Position numbers and translations under genes: made by a program
The notes under the pieces: generated by a model
Seen by the model: the letters and a program-made list of their open reading frames with translations, nothing else
Databases searched by the model: none
Told to the model about the DNA's origin: nothing
Assembly (NCBI RefSeq): GCF_019710475.1
Contig: NZ_JAJFAX010000004.1
Coordinates: 124,001 to 188,000 of the forward strand
Origin: Glycomyces sp. TRM65418
GTDB lineage: Bacteria > Actinomycetota > Actinomycetes > Mycobacteriales > Micromonosporaceae
Direction: 5' to 3'
Length of the DNA: 64,000 bases
Shown: piece by piece, positions 32,203-39,578 of the stretch
How positions within the stretch are numbered: position 1 is the first letter of the stretch
Layout: each line of letters opens with the position of its first letter

Positions 32203-33142
32203 GGTCGGCACCGCCGGTCTTCTCGGTCGCAGGGGCGATCGGCTCGGTCGCGACGAACTCCTCGGAGGCGCCCGTCGCGGACATGAACGCCTCTTCGAGG
32301 GAGGCGCTGCGGGTGGACAGCTCGGACAGTTCGACGTTCTCGGTGAACGCCAGGTGCCCGACCGCGCCGATCTCCATGCCGGAGACGACCAGTTCGCCGT
32401 CCTCGCCCTTCACGACCTCCGCGCCCGCGCCCTCCAGCGCGGACGCGAGCGCGTCGGCGGAGGGGCTGCGGACGATCACGGTGGACTGCGTGAACTCGCG
32501 CACGAACTGGTCCACGTCGCCGTTGAAGAGCATGTTGCCGCGGCCGATGACCACGAGTTCGTCGGCCATCAGCTGCATCTCCGACAAGAGGTGGCTGGAG
32601 ACGAAGATGGTGCGGCCCTCGGACGCGAGGTGCTTGAGCATGTCGCGCATCCAGTGGATGCCGTGCGGGTCGAGGCCGTTCGTCGGCTCGTCCAGCAGCA
32701 GGATGCGCGGGTCGCCGAGCAGCGCCTGCGCGAGGCCGAGCCGCTGGGCCATGCCCAGTGAATAGCCCTTCGGCTTCTTGCGCTTCACCGCGGCGAGGCC
32801 GACGAGCTCCATCACCTCGTCGACGCGCTTGTCGCCGACGCCGTTGGCGGCGGCGAGCATCCGCAGGTGGTTGCGGGCCGAGCGGGTGGGGTGGAACGGC
32901 TTCGCCTCCAGCAGCGTGCCCACCTTGTTCATGGGGCGGCGGATGTCGGTGAACCGCTCGCCGTCGAAGCGGGTCTCACCCTCGCCGTGGTCGAGGCCGA
33001 GCATCAGCCTCATGGTGGTGGACTTCCCGGAGCCGTTGGGCCCCAGGAAGCCGGTGACGACGCCGGGCCGGACTTCGAACGTCAGGCGGTCGACCGCCAC
33101 GGTCTTCCGGTATCGCTTGTACAGACCTTCCGCGGTGATCAT
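32195..33142 (-). CDS. ABC transporter ATP-binding protein (exporter type)
   Basis: A 315-aa ATPase of the DrrA/CcmA family. Walker A is GPNGSGKST near residue 38, signature YSLGMAQRLGLAQAL near 135, Walker B ILLLDEPTNGLDP near 155, then the H-loop VSSHLLSEM. A C-terminal 100-residue extension is typical for drug or lipid exporters. ATG 33142 has AGAGGAG upstream. Confidence 0.92.
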   Translation of the reverse strand: MITAEGLYKRYRKTVAVDRLTFEVRPGVVTGFLGPNGSGKSTTMRLMLGLDHGEGETRFDGERFTDIRRPMNKVGTLLEAKPFHPTRSARNHLRMLAAANGVGDKRVDEVMELVGLAAVKRKKPKGYSLGMAQRLGLAQALLGDPRILLLDEPTNGLDPHGIHWMRDMLKHLASEGRTIFVSSHLLSEMQLMADELVVIGRGNMLFNGDVDQFVREFTQSTVIVRSPSADALASALEGAGAEVVKGEDGELVVSGMEIGAVGHLAFTENVELSELSTRSASLEEAFMSATGASEEFVATEPIAPATEKTGGADHA

Positions 33143-33451
33143 CAGGCTCCTCTTCGCATCGAGGGGTGGGGCGGGGTCCAAGGGGACGCGAGCAGTCTAT
33201 GAGGCCGCCGCCGTCCGGCACACCGGCTCGCGGACGGAGATCGGCCTCCTGCCAGGGGAGGAGACGAGCATGAGCGGCAGTACCGGGGTACTACCCGGGC
33301 CGCGCGGGAAGCGCGGGCGCCAGGACCGGTCGAGCACTCCCGACCCACAGGGAGCAAGGGCACCGGGACTGGCCGAGCACTCCGGTTTCGTGCGCCGGAC
33401 ACGCGGGGTCGGGCGTTCCCCGCGGGTGGCCTGGTTGTTTAGACTTGTCGG
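33143..33451. other. intergenic region before cysS
   Basis: It holds a candidate 61-aa ORF (33270-33455) with a strong ribosome site and the cysS -10 element TAGACT (33440-33445). The first 120 nt show nothing I can name. Confidence 0.5.
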
Positions 33452-33455
33452 GTGA
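33270..33455 (+). CDS. candidate small ORF coupled to cysS
   Basis: A 61-aa ORF starting ATG 33270, with GGGGAGGAG 6 nt upstream, and ending in a TGA that overlaps the cysS GTG (GTGA). The product is basic and Gly/Arg/Pro rich without a known domain. Third-position GC is visibly lower than in neighbouring genes, which argues against a conserved coding gene. It could be an upstream ORF that couples to cysS, or chance. Confidence 0.3.
   Translation: MSGSTGVLPGPRGKRGRQDRSSTPDPQGARAPGLAEHSGFVRRTRGVGRSPRVAWLFRLVG
33440..33445 (+). promoter_or_regulatory. -10 element for leaderless cysS
   Basis: TAGACT ends 6 nt before the cysS GTG; no Shine-Dalgarno sequence precedes that start. A leaderless transcript is likely. 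Confidence 0.5.
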
Positions 33456-34849
33456 GCCTGCGACTGTACGACACCGGCACCCGATCCGTTCGCGAATTCC
33501 AGCCCCGGAATCCCGGCCGAGTCGGTGTCTACCTGTGCGGCCTCACCGTCCAGGGTCCGCCGCACATCGGGCACCTGCGCACCGGCGTCGCCTACGACGT
33601 CCTCGTGCGCTGGCTGCGCCGCACCGGCTACGACGTCACCTACGTGCGCAACGTCACCGACGTCGACGACAAGATCTTCGTGCGCGCCGAGGAGCAGGGC
33701 CGCCCCTGGTGGTCGATCGCCTACGAGAACGAGCGCATCACCAACCGCGACTACGCCCTCCTCGGCGTCGAACGGCCCACCTACGAGCCCCGCGCCACCG
33801 GCCACATCACCCAGATGATCGACCTCATCGCCGATCTCGTCGAGCGCGGGCACGCCTACGTCACCGAGGTCGGCAACGTCTGGTTCTCGGTCGCCTCCTG
33901 GCCCGACTACGGCGAGCTCTCCCACCGCCGGCCCGACGACATGATCGCCAGCCCCGACACCGGTGACAAGCGCGACTCCCGCGACTTCGGCCTCTGGAAG
34001 GCCCACAAGCCCGGCGAGCCGCTCGACGCCGCCTGGACCTCGCCGTGGGGCCCCGGCCGCCCCGGCTGGCACATCGAGTGCTCCGCGATGGCCCGCCGCT
34101 ACCTCGGCGACGCCTTCGACATCCACGGCGGCGGCACCGACATCATGTTCCCCCACCACGAGAACGAGCTCGCCCAGTCCCGCGCCGCCGGCCTCGGCTT
34201 CGCGAACTTCTGGGTGCACAACGGCCTGCTCAACCTCGCCGGCACCAAGATGTCCAAGTCCCTCGGCAACACGCTCAGCGTCACCGCCCTAGGGGAGAAG
34301 GGCTTCCCGCCCGCCGCCATCCGCTACTTCCTGACCACCGGCCAGTACCGGTCCCCGCTCGACTTCTCCGAGTCCGCCCTCACCGAGGCCCAGTCCGCGT
34401 GGGACCGCCTCTCCAACTTCGTGCACCGTGCGGCCGAAGCGCTGGGCGTCGAGTCGACCATCGGCGGCACGCTGAGCGCCGACTTCGTCGCCGCCATGGA
34501 TGACGATTTGAACACACCCGCGGCCGTCGCCGCGATCCACGACATGGCCCGCGAAGGCAACGCCGCGCTCGACGCGGGCGACGACACGGCCGCGACCAGC
34601 ATCGCGGGCGGTGTCCGAGCTATGCTCGATCAGCTCGGCCTCGACCCGCTCGACCCGCAATGGGACGAACCGGGGGACGCGAAGCTGACCGGCGCGGTCG
34701 ACGCGCTGGTGAAGATCGCGCTCGAACAGCGCGCCGAGGCCAGGGCCCGCAAGGACTACGCGGCTGCCGACCGCATCCGCGACGAGCTCGCGCACGCCGG
34801 CATCACCGTCAAAGACACCCCTCGCGGTCCCGTGTGGACTGTGGACTAG
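33452..34849 (+). CDS. cysS: cysteinyl-tRNA synthetase
   Basis: A 465-aa class I synthetase. Zinc/Cys site CGLTVQGPPHIGHLRTG carries Cys29 and HIGH at residues 38-41; the KMSKS loop is KMSKS near residue 266. A full anticodon-binding C-terminus ending in ARKDYAAADRIRDELAHAGI distinguishes it from the related mycothiol ligase MshC, which is shorter. rlmB follows, a common actinobacterial pair. Confidence 0.95.
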   Translation: MSLRLYDTGTRSVREFQPRNPGRVGVYLCGLTVQGPPHIGHLRTGVAYDVLVRWLRRTGYDVTYVRNVTDVDDKIFVRAEEQGRPWWSIAYENERITNRDYALLGVERPTYEPRATGHITQMIDLIADLVERGHAYVTEVGNVWFSVASWPDYGELSHRRPDDMIASPDTGDKRDSRDFGLWKAHKPGEPLDAAWTSPWGPGRPGWHIECSAMARRYLGDAFDIHGGGTDIMFPHHENELAQSRAAGLGFANFWVHNGLLNLAGTKMSKSLGNTLSVTALGEKGFPPAAIRYFLTTGQYRSPLDFSESALTEAQSAWDRLSNFVHRAAEALGVESTIGGTLSADFVAAMDDDLNTPAAVAAIHDMAREGNAALDAGDDTAATSIAGGVRAMLDQLGLDPLDPQWDEPGDAKLTGAVDALVKIALEQRAEARARKDYAAADRIRDELAHAGITVKDTPRGPVWTVD

Positions 34850-34894
34850 GCGGACGCCTGCCACCAACCAGCCAGACCAGGGGATGCTGAACCG

Positions 34895-35899
34895 ATGAGC
34901 ACCAAGGGTGGAAACCCGAACCGCCGCAAGACCGCCAAAGCCGGACCCAAGATCGGATCGGGCGGCGGCAAGAAGGGCCTCGCCGGGAAGGGCCGCACCC
35001 TCAAGGCCGCGGACCGCCCCTGGCACAAGGAGTACCAAGGGGACGACAAGCCCCGCAAGACCCAGTGGAAGCAGGCCAAGGAGCGCGCCAAGGCCGCCGC
35101 CGAAGGCCGCACCACCAACATCGGTAAGGCCAAACCGCAGCGCGACCGCCGCCGCGACGACGAGCCCGAGCTGATCCTGGGCCGCAATCCCGTCGTGGAG
35201 GCCCTGCGCGCCAAGGTCCCGGCCACGGCCCTGTACGTGGCCTTCGGCACCGAGCTCGACGACCGCGTCGCCGAGTCCGTGCGCCTGGCGACCAACCGCG
35301 ACCTCCCCGTCAAGGAACTCGCCCGCCGCGACCTCGACCGCCGCACCGGCAACGCCCTCCACCAGGGCATCGGCCTGGAGATCGAGCCGTACCGGTACGC
35401 CGACTTCGACGACCTCGTCGAGCTCAGCAAGACCTCCGGCACCGCGCCGCTGCTGGTCGCGCTCGACGGCGTCACCGACCCGCGCAACCTCGGGGCGATC
35501 ATCCGCTCCACCGCCGCGTTCGGCGGCCACGGGCTCATCATCCCGTCCAAGCGCGCCGCGTCCGTGACGGCCGTCGCCTGGCGCACCAGCGCCGGCGCCG
35601 CCGCGCGGCTGCCGGTCGCCAAGGTCGTCAACCTGACGCGCACGATCCAGGCGTGCCAGCAGGCCGGGTTCATGACCGTCGCGCTCGACGGCGGCGGCGA
35701 TGTCGACGTGTTCGACCTGCCCGTCGCCGCCGATCCGCTGCTCGTCGTCGTCGGCGACGAAGGCAAGGGCGTCTCGCGCCTGGTCGCCGAGACCTGCGAC
35801 CACATCGCGAGCATCCCGATCGCCAGCGAGGTCGAGTCGCTCAACGCCTCCGTGGCCGCCTCGATCGCCTTGGCCGAGATCCAGCGCCAGCGCCGCTAG
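34895..35899 (+). CDS. rlmB: 23S rRNA (guanosine-2'-O-)-methyltransferase RlmB
   Basis: A 334-aa SpoU-family RNA 2'-O-methyltransferase. A Lys/Gly-rich N-terminal extension of about 85 residues precedes the RNA-binding domain (ILGRNPVVEAL) and the trefoil-knot SAM domain, with NLGAIIRSTAAFGGHG and the C-terminal SLNASVAASI motif. It modifies the 23S rRNA peptidyl-transferase region in homologues. ATG 34895 follows GGGGATG; it is 45 nt after cysS. Confidence 0.9.
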   Translation: MSTKGGNPNRRKTAKAGPKIGSGGGKKGLAGKGRTLKAADRPWHKEYQGDDKPRKTQWKQAKERAKAAAEGRTTNIGKAKPQRDRRRDDEPELILGRNPVVEALRAKVPATALYVAFGTELDDRVAESVRLATNRDLPVKELARRDLDRRTGNALHQGIGLEIEPYRYADFDDLVELSKTSGTAPLLVALDGVTDPRNLGAIIRSTAAFGGHGLIIPSKRAASVTAVAWRTSAGAAARLPVAKVVNLTRTIQACQQAGFMTVALDGGGDVDVFDLPVAADPLLVVVGDEGKGVSRLVAETCDHIASIPIASEVESLNASVAASIALAEIQRQRR

Positions 35900-36229
35900 C
35901 GGCGGCCCCACGGCCTCGAAGGCGCTGAGGCCCGCACGACCGCAGGACCGCCTCGCGCGGTCCTGCGGTGGCACCTGCCGGCGGTCGACCACCGCGCCGC
36001 CGCTCCTTCAGCCGCGGTCGCTCCCGTGCGGGCCCCTCTGCGACCGCCTGCGAGGCCTCCGCAACCGCTCCCAGGCTTCCGCGGCCGAGACCGCCCCGGC
36101 GAGGCGTGCTGGACGTCGGCGACGGCTCCCGCCCGGCCACAACCGGTCATCCCGTGACCGCGCGAGTCGCCGCACCCCACTAACCTGGAACGATCCTGCA
36201 CGCCCTAGCGCCCTCGGAGCTGCACCCTC
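35900..36229. other. intergenic region rlmB to the Hsp70-like gene
   Basis: It contains the hairpin at 35939-35969 and, near 36180, TAACCT that could be a -10 for the downstream gene, leaving a 5' leader of about 40 nt. No ORF is supported in the remaining sequence. Confidence 0.5.
35939..35969 (+). terminator. hairpin after rlmB
   Basis: A 13-bp perfect stem (35939-35951 with 35957-35969) and a 5-nt loop, 40 nt after the rlmB stop. Confidence 0.6.
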
Positions 36230-38821
36230 ATGCCGGCTGATTACCTCCTGAGCGTCGACCTCGGCACCTCGCACACGGTGGCGGTCGTCGTCTGGCCCGA
36301 CGGTCGCACCCGCCCGCTGCTGTTCGACGGCTCCCCGGTGATGCCCTCCGCGGTCTTCCTCGACCCCGCCGGCACCCTCCACACCGGACGCGACGCCGAG
36401 CGTCTCGCGCTCACCGCGCCCGAACGGTTCGAACCGAACCCCAAGCAGCGCATCGGCGACGGCACGATCCTCCTGGGCGACCGCGAGGTCCCCGTGACCG
36501 CCGCGTTCGCCGCGATCCTCTCCCGCGTCGCCAGGACCGCCGTCGAATCCGTCGGCCACCTGCCGGACGCCGTCCTCACCTGCCCCGCCGCCTGGTCCGA
36601 GCAGCGCCGCGGCACCCTCCACGACGCCGCCGCGCAGGCCGGCTACCGGCCGGTCAAGATCCTCACCGAACCCGTCGCCGCCGCCCACTACTACACCTCC
36701 CGCCTCGCGAACCCTCTCGCCGCCGGCCAGGCCCTCGCCGTCTTCGACTTCGGCGGCGGGACCCTCGACATCGCCGTCCTCGAACGCCGCCAGGACGGCT
36801 CGTTCGGCGTCCTCGCCGACGGCGGCCTCCACGACCTCGGCGGCCTCGACTTCGACGCCGCCCTCGTCGCCCACATCGGCGAGACCGTCCGCCAGCGCGA
36901 GCCCGAGATCTGGAAGCGCCTCGAGAACCCCAGCGGCGCCTCCGAACTGCGCAACCGCCGCGAACTGTGGGAAGAGGTGCGCGCCGCCAAGGAGATGCTC
37001 TCCCGCTCCTCGGTCGCGCCCGTCACCGTCCCCGACATGGCCCAGTCGCTCCACCTGACCCGGGGCGAGCTCGACCAGATCTCCCGTCCGCTCCTGTCCC
37101 GCGCGGTGGGCGAGACCCAACGCGTCCTCGCCCTCACCGGCCGGCACCCCTCGCACCTCGCCGGCCTCTTCCTCGTCGGCGGCTCCAGCCGCATGCCCAT
37201 GGTGGCGAAGATGCTCCACGAAGGGCTCGGCATCGCCCCCACCGTGCTGGAGCAGCCCGAACTGCCCGTGAGCGAGGGCGCGGCCCTCGCCCTGGCCGGC
37301 CCCGCGCCCATGACGCCTCCGGCGCCGGTCTCCCCGCCCATGGTGTCGACGACCTCGCCGATGGCCGCGTCCTCGCCGCCGACGCAGGCCGGCAGCCTGC
37401 CTCCGGTCACGCCCGGCACGGACGAGACGCTCATGCTGCGCCGCAGCGAACCGCAGAGGCCCAAGTCGAAGATCCGTCCGAAGTGGATCGCGATCGCCGC
37501 GACGGTCGTCGTGCTCGCCATCGCCCTCCCGCTCGGCTGGCGGTGGATCACCGACCCGTACAAGCAGCGGCCGTTCGCCGAGCGGCTCGACGAGGTCGGC
37601 GATCCGATCGCCCTCGCCGCCGAAGCCGACGGCTCGCTCTACGCGGTCCGCACCTGGGGCGACAAGGCACTGTTCGCCTACACCACGGGTTCCAGCAACG
37701 CCGACGGCCAAGAGCTGCACGTCCGCGCCGTCGACGCCGCCACCGGCGAACCCCTGTGGGAGGAGGACCAGGTCTACACGGGTGACGGCTGGGACTCGCA
37801 GCAGTTCTTCGTCTCCGAGGAGCTCATCGCCTTCCCCCAGGAGGTCGACACCTCGGGCGGCGGCTCCGAGTACCGGTACCGCTTCATCGACTGGGAGACC
37901 GGCGAGACCCGCAACACGGTGTCCAGCGCCGACACCTGGGCGGGCCGCAGCGGCGACCTCCTGGCGGTCGGTCCCTCGGGCGGCAACGCCTTCACCGTCT
38001 ACGACGCCGACGGCGAGACGGTCACGAGCATCGAGGTCGGCGACGCGGAGGCGGGCGTCACGATCGCCGGCTGGGACTTCGTCGGCACCCCCGACGACCT
38101 CGGGAAGCCGTCGCAGCCCGCCAACGGCGACGGCCGGGTCTGGCTGCTCACCAGCGACAACGTCGTGCACGTCTACGACCTCGAATCGGGCGAGACGCTC
38201 GCGGAGCGGGAGCTCGAGACCGTCGACGACGACTATTTCGCCTGGGACGGCCTGCTGTACATCACGGTCGACAAGGAGACCGGATACGAGCTGAACGTCT
38301 ACGACATCGAGGACGGCCTGTCCCGAGTGGACAGCGAGTTCGTGGAGTCGCCCAGCGCCCCCGAGACGATGGTCGCCTGCGGCGAGACCTACGTGTGCGT
38401 GCGCGAAACCGTCGCCGACGCCACCGACGTGTACACCTGGAGCGTCTACGACTCCGGCCGGAACGAGGTGACGGAGACCTTCGACGACGCCGAGTACCGC
38501 TACATCGAACCGATCGGCAACCGGCTCATGGTCGAGTACTACGAGGGCGACGACGTGCGGACCCAGATCTACGACAAGGACTTCGACCGGGTCGGCAACA
38601 GTCTCGACGAGACCTTCGACGCCATCGACGGCGGCAGCGCCCTCTCCTGGCCCGGCGGCGGCTTCACCTCCGATGTCGGCAACGTCATCGGCCTCGGCCG
38701 CGACGGCACCCGCTCCACCCTCCGCACCGAGCTGGAGATCTACGGCTGCGACGCCTCCGACACGCGCCTGGCGTGCTTCACCCTCGACGGCATGCAGATC
38801 TACTCGATCCGCGACGAGTGA
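36230..38821 (+). CDS. Hsp70-like ATPase fused to a membrane segment and beta-propeller-like domain
   Basis: An 863-aa protein. Residues 1-360 are an Hsp70/actin-fold ATPase: VDLGTSHTVAVV (phosphate 1), VFDFGGGTLDIAVL (phosphate 2), LVGGSSRMPMV (adenosine). There is no Hsp70 substrate-binding domain. After a Pro/Ser/Thr linker, KSKIRPK and a hydrophobic helix (about 418-438) form one membrane span. Residues 450-860 are acidic, with repeated Trp/Asp/Gly beta-strand units (YDLESGETLAERELE, YDIEDGL) like a PQQ/WD-type propeller outside the cell. Function unknown; signalling is an inference. Confidence 0.85.
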   Translation: MPADYLLSVDLGTSHTVAVVVWPDGRTRPLLFDGSPVMPSAVFLDPAGTLHTGRDAERLALTAPERFEPNPKQRIGDGTILLGDREVPVTAAFAAILSRVARTAVESVGHLPDAVLTCPAAWSEQRRGTLHDAAAQAGYRPVKILTEPVAAAHYYTSRLANPLAAGQALAVFDFGGGTLDIAVLERRQDGSFGVLADGGLHDLGGLDFDAALVAHIGETVRQREPEIWKRLENPSGASELRNRRELWEEVRAAKEMLSRSSVAPVTVPDMAQSLHLTRGELDQISRPLLSRAVGETQRVLALTGRHPSHLAGLFLVGGSSRMPMVAKMLHEGLGIAPTVLEQPELPVSEGAALALAGPAPMTPPAPVSPPMVSTTSPMAASSPPTQAGSLPPVTPGTDETLMLRRSEPQRPKSKIRPKWIAIAATVVVLAIALPLGWRWITDPYKQRPFAERLDEVGDPIALAAEADGSLYAVRTWGDKALFAYTTGSSNADGQELHVRAVDAATGEPLWEEDQVYTGDGWDSQQFFVSEELIAFPQEVDTSGGGSEYRYRFIDWETGETRNTVSSADTWAGRSGDLLAVGPSGGNAFTVYDADGETVTSIEVGDAEAGVTIAGWDFVGTPDDLGKPSQPANGDGRVWLLTSDNVVHVYDLESGETLAERELETVDDDYFAWDGLLYITVDKETGYELNVYDIEDGLSRVDSEFVESPSAPETMVACGETYVCVRETVADATDVYTWSVYDSGRNEVTETFDDAEYRYIEPIGNRLMVEYYEGDDVRTQIYDKDFDRVGNSLDETFDAIDGGSALSWPGGGFTSDVGNVIGLGRDGTRSTLRTELEIYGCDASDTRLACFTLDGMQIYSIRDE

Positions 38822-39243
38822 GACCCGGGCCGCCGCAAGGCGGTCCCGTAGGCGTCGAACCGCGGGCGGGGCAGTTTCCAGCACCCCAGCGGGAACACCG
38901 TCGCCGGCATCGCGATCCACAATGCGGTCAGCGTGCTGAGCGTCGACCCGACCCGACCGGCCTCGGTCTCCAGCATGACGAACGAGACGAGGCCGAAGAC
39001 CCAGGCCGTCACCGGGACGATCCAGGGCAGGCCCCGCGCCACGGCACTGCGCGAGGTCAGCGCCACGACCGCGACGGCCATGACGAGGGTGTAGGAGACC
39101 GTGTCGGCGACGGGTTCGAGGCCCGGGTAGCCGTCGTCCTCCAGGGAGAGCACGTCGGCCAGGACCGGTCCGCTGAGCCACCGGGCCGCGGCGAACAGCA
39201 AGGCGACGAGCGGACCGCCGATGACCTCGGGATGGCGGCGCAA
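38800..39243 (-). CDS. small membrane protein
   Basis: A 147-aa protein with four hydrophobic segments (about residues 10-30, 48-63, 74-92, 104-121), overlapping the 3' end of the convergent Hsp70-like gene by 22 nt. The TTG start 39243 has no clear ribosome site, so the true start may differ. I do not recognise the family. Confidence 0.55.
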   Translation of the reverse strand: MRRHPEVIGGPLVALLFAAARWLSGPVLADVLSLEDDGYPGLEPVADTVSYTLVMAVAVVALTSRSAVARGLPWIVPVTAWVFGLVSFVMLETEAGRVGSTLSTLTALWIAMPATVFPLGCWKLPRPRFDAYGTALRRPGSHSSRIE

Positions 39244-39578
39244 GAGCGAACCGCGCTGCTCAGTGGAGTGTTCGTGTGGCCATGGTCGATACCGTCCGCA
39301 ACCGGATCACCACCGAATTCGTGCCATCGTTGCCGGACCTCCATGACATCGGCTGTGCCGACGCCCGGTTCCGGCCGGTATTTTCCCCGCTTTCCGCCGA
39401 CCGGGACGCGGCCCCCTCCCTTCGGAGGGGACGCCGCGGCCGCGCCCCTCCATCGGAGGGATTCCGGCATTCACGGCCCCTCCCTTCGGAGGGGACGCGC
39501 AACCTCGCCGATCCCCTGCCGCGCCTTGGCTTCAAGCGGATCGACCGATCCGCCTGAACCTCCCCCAAGGGAATCAGC
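39244..39578. other. intergenic region with repeated hairpins
   Basis: No ORF here is convincing. The notable content is a set of three near-identical short hairpins (39413-39494). AAGGGAA at 39566-39572 is the ribosome site of the next gene. Confidence 0.6.
39413..39494 (+). repeat. three CCCTCC/GGAGGG hairpins
   Basis: Hairpins at 39413-39430 (arms CCCCTCC/GGAGGGG, loop CTTC), 39446-39460 (CCCTCC/GGAGGG, loop ATC) and 39477-39494 (identical to the first). They lie 85-165 nt before the ATG of the secreted protein. Their arms contain GGAGG, which could compete for or mask ribosome sites; role unknown. Confidence 0.8.

Noticed and set aside
36008..39181. 1057-codon open frame on the minus strand opposite the Hsp70-like gene
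   Set aside because: It is a GC-bias shadow: low-complexity Gly/Ala/Val/Asp sequence, no ribosome site, and a clear real gene on the other strand.
39276..39557. 93-codon plus-strand frame before the secreted protein
   Set aside because: It reads through the repeated hairpins, has no ribosome site and poor codon bias.
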